Source: DATDMG01 sp036518955 (GTDB lineage: Bacteria > Actinomycetota > Actinomycetes > Actinomycetales > Kineosporiaceae). From it: a DNA stretch of 64,000 nt. The notes beneath the pieces are model-generated. The model was not told the origin of the DNA, did no database searches, and saw nothing but the letters and a program-made list of their open reading frames with translations. This document shows, piece by piece, positions 51,099 to 61,148 of this stretch. The stretch is taken from NCBI GenBank assembly GCA_036518955.1, contig DATDMG010000234.1, forward strand, positions 14,227-78,226. The letters are read 5' to 3'. A program made the position numbers and the translations under genes. Every line of letters starts with the position of its first letter. Position 1 is the stretch's first letter.

Positions 51099-51647
51099 TC
51101 AGACCGTGACCAGCGAGCGTAGCCGGCGCCCGCCGAGCCGGTCGTGGCCCTGCAGGAACGCCAGCTCCATCAGCACGGTCACCCCCGCGACCACGCCCCC
51201 GACGTGCTCCACCAGGTGGCAGGTCGCCTCCGCCGTCCCCCCCGTCGCCAGGACGTCGTCCACGATCAACACCCGCTGCCCAGCGGTGATCGCATCTCGG
51301 TGGACCTCGATCTCCGCCCGGCCGTACTCCAGGTCATACGCCGCACCCACGGTGACGTGGGGCAACTTACCCCGCTTGCGCACAGGCACGAAGCCGACAC
51401 CAAGAGTCACCGCAACAGGAGCTGCCAGGATGAAGCCACGAGCCTCGATGCCGACGACCGTGTCGACGGCGCCGGCCGGCGTCCGGTGCGGGGCGGCGAA
51501 CTCCTCCACCACCGCGGCGAACTCCGAACCGTCCGCCAGCAACGGGGTGATGTCCTTGAAGAGCACTCCCGGCGAGGGGTGGTCGGGCACGTCCCGCACC
51601 CGGGCGAGGATCCGGTCCGCGATCGGCGCCTCCCCGAGGAAGCTCAC
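51099..51647 (-). CDS. apt: Adenine phosphoribosyltransferase
   Basis: Salvages adenine to AMP. The product is 182 aa. The PRPP loop is VLIVDDVLATGGTAEATCHLVE; VGIEARGFILAAPVAVTLGVGFVPVRKRGKLPH and GVLFKDITPLLAD are conserved. The GTG start at 51647 overlaps the secF stop as GTGA, and rel follows, the usual secD-secF-apt-rel order. Confidence 0.95.
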   Translation of the reverse strand: MSFLGEAPIADRILARVRDVPDHPSPGVLFKDITPLLADGSEFAAVVEEFAAPHRTPAGAVDTVVGIEARGFILAAPVAVTLGVGFVPVRKRGKLPHVTVGAAYDLEYGRAEIEVHRDAITAGQRVLIVDDVLATGGTAEATCHLVEHVGGVVAGVTVLMELAFLQGHDRLGGRRLRSLVTV

Positions 51648-52921
51648 CGTCGCCGCCCGCCGGACCGGTTCCGGCCACCGGAGCCGCCGCGTTTCGGCTG
51701 CTCGCGCTGGCCGTGCCCCGCCCCGGCGGCTGCGGATCCGTCGCCCGCCGAACCCGGCCCGCCGTCGGCCCGGGATCCGGCGGAGCGGCTCGCGCCGGAC
51801 GCCGATCCGCCCGTGGACGGCGCCAGGGCGGCTCCTCCCCTCCCTGCGGGTGCCTCCACCCGCAGGTTCTCGCCGTCGGCCGGTCCGACACCGGCCGCGA
51901 CCAGGAGCCCACCTTCGACCGCCGCATCGGCCTCGGCTGCCACCTCGGCCCGCTTCCGGGACACCCGCTCCGCCTGGGCGCGCAGCTCCGGCTCGCGCTC
52001 CCGCAGATCGGCCAGCAGGGGGGTGGCTATGAAGATCGACGAGTAGGTACCGGCGGCGATCCCGACGAACAGCGAGAGCGAGATGTCCTTCAGGGATCCC
52101 GTCCCGAGCAGCAGGGTCCCGATGAACAGGATGGACGCCACCGGCAGCAGGGCGACCACCGAGGTGTTGATCGACCGCACCAGGGTCTGGTTCACCGCCA
52201 GGTTCGCCGCTTCGGCGTAGGTCCGCTTCACCGTGCTCGTGATGTGGTCGGTGTTCTCGCGCACCTTGTCGAACACCACGACCGTGTCGTACAGGGAGTA
52301 GCCCAGGATCGTCAGGAAGCCGATCACGGATGCCGGGGTGACCTCGAAACCGACCAGAGCGTAGATGCCCACGGTGAGGATGAGGTCGTGCACCAGCGCG
52401 ACGATCGCGGACAGTGCCATCTTCCAGGTCCGGAAGTACAGGGCAATCACCAGGGCGACCGCCACCAGGAAGACCAGCAGACCGGTCAGCGCCTTCCTGG
52501 AGACGTCCTCACCCCACTGCGGACCGACGAAGTTCGTCGACACGTCCTTGTCGGCGGAGACGCCGTAGGCCTGGGCGACCTTCTGCCGCACCTGCTCCGT
52601 CTGGGCGTCCGTCAGCTTGTCGGTCTCGACCCGCACGCTGTCCGACCCCAGCTTGGACACCCGCACCTGGGCCCCGGCACCCACCACGGCCTTGACGGCG
52701 TCCTGGCCGCGGGCCTCGGACTGGTCGGACACGTGCAGGACCCGGAACTCCGACCCACCCCGGAACTCCAGGCCCAGGTTCAGGCCGCGGACCCCGAGGC
52801 TCACCAGGGACAGGCTGACCGCGACGACCGCGACGACGTACCAGGTGCGCCGACGTCCGATGAAGTCGATCGACCGGCGTCCGGTGTAGAGATCGTTCCC
52901 GAGGGCGGCGAAACTGGGCAT
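51644..52921 (-). CDS. secF: Protein translocase subunit SecF
   Basis: Membrane partner of SecD that uses the proton gradient to pull proteins through SecYEG. The product is 425 aa with six predicted helices. FIGRRRTWYVVAVVAVSLSLVSL, GLNLGLEFRGGSEFRV, ALIVALVHDL-type (SAIVALVHDLILTVGIYALVGFEVTPASVIGFLTILGYSLYDTVVVFDKVREN) and NQTLVRSINTS are family hallmarks. A cytoplasmic tail of about 100 residues rich in Gly/Ser/Arg ends in RNRSGGRRR. ATG overlaps the secD stop. Confidence 0.96.
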   Translation of the reverse strand: MPSFAALGNDLYTGRRSIDFIGRRRTWYVVAVVAVSLSLVSLGVRGLNLGLEFRGGSEFRVLHVSDQSEARGQDAVKAVVGAGAQVRVSKLGSDSVRVETDKLTDAQTEQVRQKVAQAYGVSADKDVSTNFVGPQWGEDVSRKALTGLLVFLVAVALVIALYFRTWKMALSAIVALVHDLILTVGIYALVGFEVTPASVIGFLTILGYSLYDTVVVFDKVRENTDHITSTVKRTYAEAANLAVNQTLVRSINTSVVALLPVASILFIGTLLLGTGSLKDISLSLFVGIAAGTYSSIFIATPLLADLREREPELRAQAERVSRKRAEVAAEADAAVEGGLLVAAGVGPADGENLRVEAPAGRGGAALAPSTGGSASGASRSAGSRADGGPGSAGDGSAAAGAGHGQREQPKRGGSGGRNRSGGRRR

Positions 52922-55161
52922 CAGGCGTCCCTCCGGCGGGAGTCACCCGCGGACTCGTGCTGGAGCGTCAAGCTCTCCCGGTCGGTTCCCGGCTGTGCGT
53001 CGTCCGCGCCACCGCCCTCGACGAGCAGCGCCTCGCGGCGGGCCTTCTCCGCGGCCGCCCGCCGCTCGGCGATCGTCGTCCCGGTGCGGGCCACCCCCTG
53101 CTCGCCGTCCAGCCCGCTCGGGGACGCGGCCGGCTGAGGACGGCGGGCAGCGGCCGCCTTGCGCCGGGGTTGGTTGCGGGTGCTCCCCTGGCCCGCAGGG
53201 GCGACCGCCCGGCCCAGGTGATCCGCGTCGAAGCCCGAGAGCTTGTGGCCACCACCGAAGAACTTGGTCCGCGACAACAGGGCCACGGTCGGCTGGGTGA
53301 AGAGGAAGACCACGAGGATGTCCACGATCGTGGTCAGGCCGAGCGTGAACGCGAAGCCCTTGACCCCGCCGATCGCCAGCACGTACAACACGGCCGCGGC
53401 CAGGAAGCTCACCGCGTCCGAGATCAGGATCGTGCGACGCGCCCGCCCCCAGGCGGCCTCGACCGCCGGGATCAGCCCACGGCCGTCACGCACCTCGTCC
53501 CGGACGCGTTCGAAGTAGACGATGAACGAGTCGGCCGTGATACCGATCGACACGATCAGACCGGCGACGCCCGGCAGCGACAGCCGGTAGCCCTGCCGCC
53601 AACCGAGCAACACGACCAGGCCGTAGGTGATGACCGCCGCGATCGTCAGGCTCGAGACCGTCACCAGACCGAGCGCGCGGTACTGCAGCAGGGAGTAGAG
53701 CACCACGAGCGCGAGTCCGATCAGACCGGCCAGCAGGCCTCGCTGCAGTTGCTCGCTACCGAGCGTAGCGGTGATGTTCTGCGACGTCAGCACCTCGAAC
53801 GAGATCGGCAGCGCACCGAACTTGAGCTGGTTCGCCAGGGTCTGCGCTGTCTCCTGGGTGAAGTTGCCGGTGATCCGCGCGTTGCCGGTATTGATCACTT
53901 CGTTGGTGCGAGGGGCGGAGACCACGAGTCCGTCGAGCACGATGGCGAACTGGTTCTGGGCCCCCGTCAGACCGGCCAGGCGCTGGGTGACCTTGGCGAA
54001 CTTGGTGGTCCCCGGGCCGGTGAACGACAGGTCCACCTCCCAGTTCGTACCGACCGCGCCCTGGCTGTTGGTCTCCAGGTTCGCCGCGGCGTTGCTGACG
54101 TCGGTGCCCGAGACCTCGGCCGGGCCCAGGATGTACTTCGCGTCGCCGGACTCACTGCACGTGACCAGCGGCTTCTTCTGGTCGGCGCCGGAGATCCCGC
54201 GTCGGTTCTCCGGTTTGGTGCAGTCGAGGGCGGTGAACCTGCTGGCGACGTCCTGCGTGATCCAGTTCATGTCGCTGGCGTTCGTCGGCGACGGCTGGGG
54301 GCCGGCCGGCCCCGACGCCTTCGGCGACGGCGAGCCGCTCCCCGCGGCTGGAGTCGGTGCCCCCGGCTGGACGGTGGCCGCCGCGCCGGTCGGGGCCGCC
54401 GCACCGGTCGGGGACGCCGCACCGGTCGGGGACGCCGCACCGGTCGGGGACGCCGCTCCGGTCGGGGACGCCGCTCCGGTCGCGGACGCCGCTCCGGTCG
54501 CGGACGCCGCACCGGCGGCGGTGGCGCTGGGCGTCGGGGAGGTGCTCGCAGCCAGCAGCGCAGCCGGCACCGCCATGCCGTTGCTGCTCACCGACGCCTT
54601 GGCCGGGGACGCGGCGGACGAGGCCGGGGCGTGGGTCGGCGACGTCGTCGGCGCGGTGCCGCCCTTGAGCGTGGCGCTGGCGGACGGCGCTGCCGGGTGG
54701 CTCGGGCTCGCCGTCGCTCCCGGGCTGGAGCTGGCCGTCGGGGAGACGGTCGGGACCGCGGTCCCCTCCTCGACCAGCACCGGCCGGAACTCCAGAGCCG
54801 CCGACTGCTTGACCGAGTTGATCGTGGCCTGGTCGGGATTCTTGCCCGGGATGGACACCACGATGTTCTTGGTGCCCTGCGTCGTGATCTCCGCCTCGGA
54901 CACCCCGGCGCCGTTGATCCGCTGCCGGATGATCTTCACGGCCTCGTCCATGGTCTGCTGGGTGATGTTGCCGGACGCCCCGGGCTGCGGGACGGCCGTC
55001 ATCACGATCTCCCAGCCGCCTTCGAGGTCGAGGCCGAGCTTGGGGGTCCACTGCGCGTTGGACCACAGGGCGCCGGCGCCGATCACGCCGAAGAGGACGG
55101 CGATGACGCCTACCAGCGCGCCGAGCGAACGCCCGGGTCGGGAGCTAGCCGATCGTGCCAC
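52921..55161 (-). CDS. secD: Protein translocase subunit SecD with low-complexity insertion
   Basis: 746 aa, well above the usual 550-620 or so. The N-terminal helix, LGLDLEGGWEIVMTAVPQ and the P1 start are normal. Residues about 132-296 then form a Ser/Thr/Pro/Ala insertion, including eight near-identical hexapeptides (GAASPT type). The P1 domain resumes at WITQDVASRFTALDC, and the C-terminal RND-like helices (GLIGLALVVLYSLLQYRALG, VAGLIVSIGITADSFIVYFERVRDEVRDGR) are intact. The extracytoplasmic insertion suggests a flexible tether. ATG overlap with secF. Confidence 0.95.
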   Translation of the reverse strand: MARSASSRPGRSLGALVGVIAVLFGVIGAGALWSNAQWTPKLGLDLEGGWEIVMTAVPQPGASGNITQQTMDEAVKIIRQRINGAGVSEAEITTQGTKNIVVSIPGKNPDQATINSVKQSAALEFRPVLVEEGTAVPTVSPTASSSPGATASPSHPAAPSASATLKGGTAPTTSPTHAPASSAASPAKASVSSNGMAVPAALLAASTSPTPSATAAGAASATGAASATGAASPTGAASPTGAASPTGAASPTGAAAPTGAAATVQPGAPTPAAGSGSPSPKASGPAGPQPSPTNASDMNWITQDVASRFTALDCTKPENRRGISGADQKKPLVTCSESGDAKYILGPAEVSGTDVSNAAANLETNSQGAVGTNWEVDLSFTGPGTTKFAKVTQRLAGLTGAQNQFAIVLDGLVVSAPRTNEVINTGNARITGNFTQETAQTLANQLKFGALPISFEVLTSQNITATLGSEQLQRGLLAGLIGLALVVLYSLLQYRALGLVTVSSLTIAAVITYGLVVLLGWRQGYRLSLPGVAGLIVSIGITADSFIVYFERVRDEVRDGRGLIPAVEAAWGRARRTILISDAVSFLAAAVLYVLAIGGVKGFAFTLGLTTIVDILVVFLFTQPTVALLSRTKFFGGGHKLSGFDADHLGRAVAPAGQGSTRNQPRRKAAAARRPQPAASPSGLDGEQGVARTGTTIAERRAAAEKARREALLVEGGGADDAQPGTDRESLTLQHESAGDSRRRDA
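54377..54520. repeat. 18-base tandem repeat (8 copies) inside secD
   Basis: Eight consecutive 18-base units of the form GACGCCGCACCGGTCGGG (plus strand), with a few substitutions at fixed positions. They encode six-residue repeats in the SecD insertion. The unit is a multiple of three, so copy-number change would keep the frame. Confidence 0.9.
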
Positions 55162-55225
55162 GGGTTGGGATCTCTTCTCTGGTCGGGTGCCGGCCGGCCG
55201 CCGTCACCTGCGCAGGCTCCGCCGG

Positions 55226-55642
55226 TCAGGCCCGGTCCGGCGGAGCCGTGTCCGGGGACGGCGCCGAAGGGCCTGCCGCGTCGTCCGGGATGGTGTTCTC
55301 ACGGGCCGAGCGCTCACCGGCGGCGGGGTGCGGCTCCCCGTCGGCCGCGCCGTGCGTCTCCTCGGCGTTCACCTCGCCGGTGGTCCCGTCGTCGGTCACG
55401 ATCCGCGCGACCGCCCGCCGGTCCCACCGGGATTGCTGGCCGGGAGCGGTCTCCAGGGTGACCACTGCGGAGTCCAGGTCGACGACGGTGGCGTACAGTC
55501 CCGCCGTCGTCATGACACGCGCACCGACCGTGAGCTTGGCCTGCAGTTCCTGCGCCTCCCGCTGCTGGCGGCGGGTGCGGTTGAACATCAGGAAGAGCAG
55601 ACCACCGAACAGCACGAGAAGGATGAGGCTCTGTGCTTGCAT
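55226..55642 (-). CDS. yajC: Preprotein translocase accessory subunit YajC
   Basis: Single-span protein of the SecDF-YajC complex. The product is 138 aa. The N-terminal helix SLILLVLFGGLLFLMFNRTRRQQREAQELQAKL is followed by the conserved LTVGARVMTTAGLYATVVDLDSAVVTLET and a polar Asp/Pro/Ala tail. ATG at 55642 has GGAGGGAG upstream. It lies 64 bases before secD. Confidence 0.94.
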   Translation of the reverse strand: MQAQSLILLVLFGGLLFLMFNRTRRQQREAQELQAKLTVGARVMTTAGLYATVVDLDSAVVTLETAPGQQSRWDRRAVARIVTDDGTTGEVNAEETHGAADGEPHPAAGERSARENTIPDDAAGPSAPSPDTAPPDRA

Positions 55643-55753
55643 GGCTCTCCCTCCTCGCGGGCGCTCGCACGCGCCATGCTGGCCGTCCCACGGAAGGAGC
55701 AGCCACGATGCCGAACGGCCACCCACCGTATCCGGTTCCATGGCCTCGGGCGG

Positions 55754-55783
55754 AGTCTAGGCGAGCCGTGTTCACCCGGCCAA
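55754..55783 (-). promoter_or_regulatory. Candidate vegetative promoter for yajC-secD-secF
   Basis: The minus strand has TTGGCC (55783-55778), an 18-base spacer and TAGACT (55759-55754), with the yajC start 112 bases further on. It is a fair match to the housekeeping -35/-10 pattern in the only AT-richer patch of this 232-base gap. Confidence 0.45.
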
Positions 55784-55874
55784 AACGCTGATCCCGCCTC
55801 CACCGGTCCGGCGTCCCCGAGGCGCCCGGCAGCGAGCCCGGCAGCCTGCCGCGACGTGCACCTGGCCGGTCGGG

Positions 55875-57059
55875 TCACACGTCCAGACCGGCGTCGCCGA
55901 GCAGGTCAGGCTGGCCGCCATCGCCCGGGTGACCACGAGGAGCCCGCAGCCCCAGGTGTCGCCAGGTCGCCGCGGTCGCCACCCGACCCCGCGGTGTCCG
56001 GCCGATCAGCCCCTCCCGGACCAGGAACGGTTCGGCCACCGTCTCGACGGTCTCCGGCTCCTCACCCACGGCCACCGCCAGCGTCGACAACCCGACCGGG
56101 CCACCGACGAATCGCCGGCAGAGGGCCTCCAGCACGGACCGGTCGAGGCGGTCCAGCCCACGCTCGTCGACGGCGTAGACCTCCAGGGCCGCCCGGGCCG
56201 CCGGCTCGTCGAGGATCCCGTCGCCGCGGACCTGCGCCCAGTCCCGCACCCGGCGCAGCAGCCGGTTCGCGATCCGGGGGGTGCCCCGGGAACGCCGGGC
56301 GATCTCCCGACCGCCCTCCGTCGTGAGCCGGACGTCGAGCAGGCCGGCGGACCGGCGGAGCACCTGCTCCAGCTCCACCGGCTCGTAGAAGTCGAGGTGG
56401 CCGGTGAAACCGAACCGGTCGCGCAGCGGTCCGGGCAGCATCCCGGCCCGGGTGGTGGCCCCGACGATCGTGAACGGCGGCAGGTCGAGCGGGATGGCGG
56501 TGGCGCCCGGCCCCTTCCCCACCACGATGTCGACCCGGTAGTCCTCCATCGCGACGTAGAGCATCTCCTCGGCGGGTCGGGCCATCCGGTGGATCTCGTC
56601 GAGGAAGAGGACCTCGCCGTGCTCCAGCGACGACAGGACGGCGGCGAGATCACCCGCGTGCTGGATGGCCGGCCCGCTGGTGACCCGGAGCGGGGCCCCG
56701 AGCTCGTGGGCGACGATCATGGCGAGGGTGGTCTTGCCCAGGCCCGGCGGGCCGGACAGCAGGATGTGGTCGGGCGGGTGCCCGCGTCGTCGGGCCGCCT
56801 CCAGCACCAGGGAGAGTTGCTCCCGGACGACCCGCTGGCCGACGAACTCGGCCAGCCGGCGGGGGCGCAGCGCGGATTCGACGACGCGCTCGTCAGGGTC
56901 GGCAACGGCCGCCACGAGCGCGGCCGAAACGTCTTCGGAGAGCGGCGGGCCGGCCGCCGGCCGCGGCCCGGACGCCGGGACCGACCCCGTCGGAGGCCCG
57001 GGCGTCAGCGCCGGGTCGCTCGCCCCCTCGGTGCCGGCCGGGCGCGGCGGCCGGCTCAT
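55875..57059 (-). CDS. ruvB: Holliday junction branch migration helicase RuvB
   Basis: AAA+ motor that drives branch migration with RuvA. The product is 394 aa. After a Pro-rich N-terminus of about 55 residues: [11 protein letters not shown], Walker [14 protein letters not shown], Walker [20 protein letters not shown], sensor 1 [22 protein letters not shown], the arginine finger in [18 protein letters not shown], and a winged helix at the C-terminus. ATG at 57059 overlaps the ruvA stop. Confidence 0.97.
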   Translation of the reverse strand: MSRPPRPAGTEGASDPALTPGPPTGSVPASGPRPAAGPPLSEDVSAALVAAVADPDERVVESALRPRRLAEFVGQRVVREQLSLVLEAARRRGHPPDHILLSGPPGLGKTTLAMIVAHELGAPLRVTSGPAIQHAGDLAAVLSSLEHGEVLFLDEIHRMARPAEEMLYVAMEDYRVDIVVGKGPGATAIPLDLPPFTIVGATTRAGMLPGPLRDRFGFTGHLDFYEPVELEQVLRRSAGLLDVRLTTEGGREIARRSRGTPRIANRLLRRVRDWAQVRGDGILDEPAARAALEVYAVDERGLDRLDRSVLEALCRRFVGGPVGLSTLAVAVGEEPETVETVAEPFLVREGLIGRTPRGRVATAATWRHLGLRAPRGHPGDGGQPDLLGDAGLDV

Positions 57060-57682
57060 CCGGCCCGCCCGAGGTGACGCAACGTGCGCCGGAGCAGCGC
57101 TGCGACGTCGCCCGGGCCGGTCGGCAGGACGCCGTCCGGGTCGGCGGTGACGGCGTCGACCGCGTCGCCCGCCTGCTTCACCGACCAACCCAGGCCGACC
57201 AGGGCCTCCACGACCTGCTCCCGCCACGCCGGCCCGGCAGCTGCGCTCGCCGCGGCGGTGGCCGCGGGCACGGACGACGTCGCCGCCCCCAGCCGGTCGG
57301 TGAGCTCCAGGATGATGCGCTGAGCGCCCTTGCGGCCGATCCCCGGCACCTTCACCAGCGCGTTCACGTCCTGGGCGGCGACCGCGGCGCGCAGACCGTC
57401 CGGTGTGTGGACGGCGAGCATCGCCAGCGCGAGCCGCGGGCCGATCCCGGAGACCGTCTGCACGGTCTCGAAGACGTCGCGCTCGTCGTCGTCGGCGAAG
57501 CCGAACAGTGTCAGCGCGTCCTCCCGGACGACCAGGCTCGTCGCCAGCCGCGCCTCGAGCCCGACCCGCAGGGCGGCCAGCGTGGCCGGGGTGGCCTGGA
57601 CGAGCATCCCGACCCCGCCGACCTCGATCACCGCGGCGTCGAGCCGGACGGCGAGCACGGTCCCCCGCACCGATGCGATCAT
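57056..57682 (-). CDS. ruvA: Holliday junction branch migration protein RuvA
   Basis: Binds four-way junctions and loads RuvB. The product is 208 aa: OB domain ([29 protein letters not shown]), two helix-hairpin-helix motifs ([14 protein letters not shown] and [16 protein letters not shown]), then a flexible Ala-rich linker and the RuvB-binding domain III ([23 protein letters not shown]). It lies 40 bases after ruvC. Confidence 0.96.
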   Translation of the reverse strand: MIASVRGTVLAVRLDAAVIEVGGVGMLVQATPATLAALRVGLEARLATSLVVREDALTLFGFADDDERDVFETVQTVSGIGPRLALAMLAVHTPDGLRAAVAAQDVNALVKVPGIGRKGAQRIILELTDRLGAATSSVPAATAAASAAAGPAWREQVVEALVGLGWSVKQAGDAVDAVTADPDGVLPTGPGDVAALLRRTLRHLGRAG

Positions 57683-57722
57683 GAGGTCTCCCGCGGCATC
57701 GATGAGAACATGTGTACGAACG

Positions 57723-58313
57723 CTACCCGATGCCCGGCACCGCGGGCGCCCGGCGCGCCGCGCGCCGGGCCGTCGCCGCCGCCTCGATCCAGCGCCGTTG
57801 GGCGGCCGTCGGGGCCCCGGCCAGGCCGGGACCCCCGGCGGTGCCGTCGCGCCAGAGGTGGCAGATGGCCAGCGCCAGGGCGTCGGCGGCGTCCGCGGGC
57901 CGGGGCTCCTCCGGCAGCGCCAGGATGCGGGCCACCATGACCGCGACCTGCTTCTTGCCGGCACGCCCGTCGCCGGTGACGGACGCCTTCACCTCGCTCG
58001 GGGTGTGCACCGCCACGGGGATGCGCCGGCGGGCGGCGGCCAGCGCGGCCACGCCGGCCACCTGGGCGGTGCCCATGACCGTGCGCACGTTGTGCTGGCT
58101 GAAGACCCGCTCCACCGCCACGACGTCGGGCCGCACCTGGTCGAGCCAGCCCTCGATCGCCTCGCCGATGCCGAGCAGGCGAAGGCCGAGATCGTCGGTC
58201 GGGGGGGTCCGGACGACGTCGACGGCGACCAGCGACACCGTGCGCCCTCGGGACCCCTCGACCACGCCGAGGCCGCAGCGGGTCAGCCCGGGGTCGACTC
58301 CGAGGACGCGCAC
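57723..58313 (-). CDS. ruvC: Crossover junction endodeoxyribonuclease RuvC
   Basis: Resolves Holliday junctions. The product is 196 aa with an RNase H fold. The catalytic acids are in [24 protein letters not shown] and [13 protein letters not shown]; the basic [20 protein letters not shown] loop contacts DNA. The GTG start at 58313 is 12 bases after the upstream yebC-family gene. Confidence 0.96.
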   Translation of the reverse strand: MRVLGVDPGLTRCGLGVVEGSRGRTVSLVAVDVVRTPPTDDLGLRLLGIGEAIEGWLDQVRPDVVAVERVFSQHNVRTVMGTAQVAGVAALAAARRRIPVAVHTPSEVKASVTGDGRAGKKQVAVMVARILALPEEPRPADAADALALAICHLWRDGTAGGPGLAGAPTAAQRRWIEAAATARRAARRAPAVPGIG

Positions 58314-58325
58314 CGCCTCAGCATC

Positions 58326-59075
58326 TCAACCGACCGCCGCGATCACCTCGTCGGACACGTCGAAGTTGGCGTACACGTTCTGCACGTCGTCACTGTCCTC
58401 GAGGGCGTCGATCAGCTTGAAGATCTTCCGCGCGCCCTCCTCGTCGAGCGGGACGGCGACGCTGGGCTTGAACTCCACGTCGGCCGAGTCGTAGTCGATC
58501 CCGCAGTCCTGCAGCGCCGTCCGGACGGCGACCAGGTCGCTCGCCTCCGACACCACCTCGAACGCCTCGTCGAGGTCGTTGACCTCCTCGGCACCGGCGT
58601 CCAGCACGGCCGTCAGGACGTCGTCCTCGGTGCGGCCGTTCTTCGGCACCACCACCACACCCTTCCGGGTGAACAGGTAGGAGACGCTGCCCGGATCGGC
58701 CAGGGTGCCGCCGTTGCGGGTCAGCGCGGTGCGGACCTCGGCCGCGGCCCGGTTGCGGTTGTCGGTGAGGCATTCGATCAAGACGGCGACGCCGTTGGGC
58801 CCGTACCCCTCGTACATGATCGTCTGATAGTCCGCGCCCCCCGCCTCGGCCCCCGAGCCGCGCTTGACGGCTCGGTCGATGTTGTCGTTGGGGACCGACG
58901 CCTTCTTCGCCTTCTGGATCGCGTCGTAGAGCGTGGGGTTGCCGGCCGGGTCGCCGCCGCCGGTCCGGGCCGCGACCTCGATGTTCTTGATCAGCTTGGC
59001 GAACATCTTGCCGCGCTTGGCGTCGATGACCGCCTTCTTGTGCTTGGTGGTGGCCCACTTGGAGTGGCCGGACAT
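58326..59075 (-). CDS. YebC/PmpR family probable transcriptional regulator
   Basis: 249 aa. The N-terminus [52 protein letters not shown], and [22 protein letters not shown] are near-universal in this family, whose members act as DNA-binding regulators or, for some, as translation factors. ATG at 59075 is used rather than the adjacent GTG because AGGAGG spacing is then suitable. Confidence 0.95.
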   Translation of the reverse strand: MSGHSKWATTKHKKAVIDAKRGKMFAKLIKNIEVAARTGGGDPAGNPTLYDAIQKAKKASVPNDNIDRAVKRGSGAEAGGADYQTIMYEGYGPNGVAVLIECLTDNRNRAAAEVRTALTRNGGTLADPGSVSYLFTRKGVVVVPKNGRTEDDVLTAVLDAGAEEVNDLDEAFEVVSEASDLVAVRTALQDCGIDYDSADVEFKPSVAVPLDEEGARKIFKLIDALEDSDDVQNVYANFDVSDEVIAAVG

Positions 59076-59137
59076 CACGAGCCTCCTGGTCGGTGGTACC
59101 CCGGTCCGTCGTCGCGGGCGCGCCCGTCACGCCCCCG

Positions 59138-59749
59138 TCAGAAGCTGGCGCTGCGGACCAGGTCGACGAAGTACCGGTGCACGCGGGTGTCCCCGGTGAT
59201 CTCCGGGTGGAACGACGTCGCGAGCAGGTTCCCCTGCCGCACCGCTACGATCCTACCCGCGCCGGGGCCGCCCTGGACCTGGGCGAGAACCTCGACCCCC
59301 TTCCCCACCTGCTCCACCCAGGGGGCTCTGATGAAGACCGCGCGCACCGGCGGGCCATCGACGCCGCGGAACTCCAGGTCCTCCTCGAAGCTCTCCGACT
59401 GCCGCCCGAAGGCGTTCCGCCGGACCGACATGTCGATCCCGCCGAGCGTCTGCTGGCCCGGAACGCCGTCCTCGAGCCGGTCCGCGAGCATGATCATGCC
59501 GGCGCACGATCCGTACACCGGCATCCCCTCCTTGATCCGGTGCAGCAGCGGGTCGCGCAGCTCGAAGACCCGGGTGAGCTTGTCGATCGTGGTGGACTCC
59601 CCACCGGGGAGCACCACCGCGGCCACCGAGGCCAGCTCGGACGGGCGCCGCACCGGGCGGGCGACGACGTCGCACTCGGCGAGCGCGGCCAGGTGCTCCC
59701 GGACATCCCCCTGGACGGCCAGCACCCCGACGACGGGATCGTGGGTCAC
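59138..59749 (-). CDS. pdxT: Pyridoxal 5'-phosphate synthase glutaminase subunit PdxT
   Basis: Delivers ammonia from glutamine to PdxS for vitamin B6 synthesis. The product is 203 aa. [29 protein letters not shown], the nucleophile Cys in [12 protein letters not shown], and the His/Glu of [16 protein letters not shown] are all present. GTG at 59749. The partner gene pdxS, usually adjacent, is not in this window; a kynureninase gene diverges from here instead. Confidence 0.95.
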   Translation of the reverse strand: MTHDPVVGVLAVQGDVREHLAALAECDVVARPVRRPSELASVAAVVLPGGESTTIDKLTRVFELRDPLLHRIKEGMPVYGSCAGMIMLADRLEDGVPGQQTLGGIDMSVRRNAFGRQSESFEEDLEFRGVDGPPVRAVFIRAPWVEQVGKGVEVLAQVQGGPGAGRIVAVRQGNLLATSFHPEITGDTRVHRYFVDLVRSASF

Positions 59750-59813
59750 ACCGTCCAGCGTAGATGCCGGCCGCTCGAGCACCGTCGAAGGCCGGCGCCG
59801 GTACGGTCGCGCC

Positions 59814-61103
59814 ATGCCGTCCCCCGACCCGGCCGCCCCCGACCCGGCCGCCCCCGACCCGGCCGCGGCGCTCGCGGACATCGCCCGACGTCTGGACGCC
59901 GCCGGGCCGCTGGCCGCCGTCCGTGCCCGGTTCACCCTCCCGGAGGGCCTGGTCTACCTGGCCGGCAACTCCCTCGGCGCGCTGCCGGCGCACGTGCCCG
60001 CGGCCGTCGAGGACGCCGTCCGCCGGCAGTGGGGCGAGGACCTGGTCAGGTCCTGGAACGTGCACGGGTGGTGGGACGCGCCCGGCCGGGTGGGCGACCG
60101 GATCGGCCGGCTGATCGGCGCGGCGCCCGGCCAGGTGGTCGCCGGGGACGGCACCTCGGTCGCGCTCTACAAGGGCTACCTGGCCGCCACCGGCCTGCGA
60201 CCCGGGCGACGGGTGGTGGTCACCGACCCCGATTCCTTCCCCACCGACCTGCACGTGCTCACCGGCGCGGCCCGCGCCGCCGGCCTCGAGGTGGTCACGG
60301 CCCGGCCCGGCGCCGTCCCCACGGTGCTCGCCGAACGGGGGGACGCCGTCGCCCTGACGGCGCTGTCCGCGGTCGACTACCGCACCGGTGAGGTGTGGGA
60401 CCTCCCCGGGCTGACCGCCGCCGCGCACCGGGCGGGCGCGCTCGCGCTGTGGGACGTCTCGCACGCCGCCGGCGTGCTCCCCCTCGACCTCGACCGGAAC
60501 GGTGTCGACCTGGCGGTCGGGTGCGGCTACAAGTACCTGTGCGGCGGTCCGGGAGCGCCCGGATTCCTCTACGTCGCCAGCCGTTGGCAGCAGCAGGTGA
60601 GCAACCCGCTGCCCGGCTGGCAGGGGCACGCCCGGCCCTTCGCGATGGAGGCGGAGTACGACCCGGCGCCGGGCATCACCCGGATGCGGACCGGGACGCC
60701 GCCGATGCTGTCCCTGCTCGCCCTGGACTCCGCGCTCGACGTCTTCGACGGCCTGACCCCGGAGCGGCTGCGCGCCGGTTCCGTGTCGCTGACCTCGTTC
60801 TTCGTCGACTGTCTGACCGTCCTGGCTCCCGAGGTGCACCTCGCGAGCCCGCGGGACGCCGGCCGGCGAGGAAGCCAGGTGTCCCTGCGCCACCCGGCCG
60901 GCTACGGGCTCACCCGGGCGCTGGCCGCCCGCGGGGTGATCGGGGACTTCCGGGAGCCGGACGTCGTCCGCCTCGGGTTCGCCCCGCTGTTCGTCTCGCA
61001 CCAGGACGCGCTCGCCGCCGCGACCCACATCGGGCGGGTCCTGGCCACCGGCGAGCACCGGCACCCCGAGCGCCCCGGCGCGGGTCGGCCGACCGTCACC
61101 TGA
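59814..61103 (+). CDS. kynU: Kynureninase
   Basis: PLP enzyme that splits kynurenine to anthranilate and alanine. The product is 429 aa. [35 protein letters not shown], the PLP aspartate in [15 protein letters not shown], the lysine in [17 protein letters not shown] and the segment [15 protein letters not shown] are typical. The N-terminus carries DPAAP repeated three times from a perfect 15-base tandem DNA repeat (59821-59865). No kynA or kynB is nearby. The open frame extends far upstream but only from codon bias. Confidence 0.93.
   Translation: MPSPDPAAPDPAAPDPAAALADIARRLDAAGPLAAVRARFTLPEGLVYLAGNSLGALPAHVPAAVEDAVRRQWGEDLVRSWNVHGWWDAPGRVGDRIGRLIGAAPGQVVAGDGTSVALYKGYLAATGLRPGRRVVVTDPDSFPTDLHVLTGAARAAGLEVVTARPGAVPTVLAERGDAVALTALSAVDYRTGEVWDLPGLTAAAHRAGALALWDVSHAAGVLPLDLDRNGVDLAVGCGYKYLCGGPGAPGFLYVASRWQQQVSNPLPGWQGHARPFAMEAEYDPAPGITRMRTGTPPMLSLLALDSALDVFDGLTPERLRAGSVSLTSFFVDCLTVLAPEVHLASPRDAGRRGSQVSLRHPAGYGLTRALAARGVIGDFREPDVVRLGFAPLFVSHQDALAAATHIGRVLATGEHRHPERPGAGRPTVT
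59821..59865. repeat. 15-base tandem repeat (3 copies) at the start of kynU
   Basis: Three perfect copies of CCCCCGACCCGGCCG, encoding the PDPAA repeat in the kynureninase N-terminus. It keeps the reading frame. Confidence 0.9.
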
Positions 61104-61148
61104 TCTCGCGACGCGGCGCTCGGCCGCGCCACCGGCCCGACGGGCCGG

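Noticed and set aside
48502..52032. Long plus-strand open frame opposite rel, apt and secF
   Set aside because: It has the same antisense codon-bias pattern and is low-complexity composition; the minus-strand genes are clear.
55708..55788. 26-codon plus-strand frame with a good GGAAGGAG site
   Set aside because: Too short, no recognisable features, and it lies across the yajC promoter region.
57330..59813. Upstream extension of the kynU frame opposite ruvA, ruvC, yebC-family gene and pdxT
   Set aside because: The frame is open only by chance; kynureninase similarity starts near the ATG at 59814.
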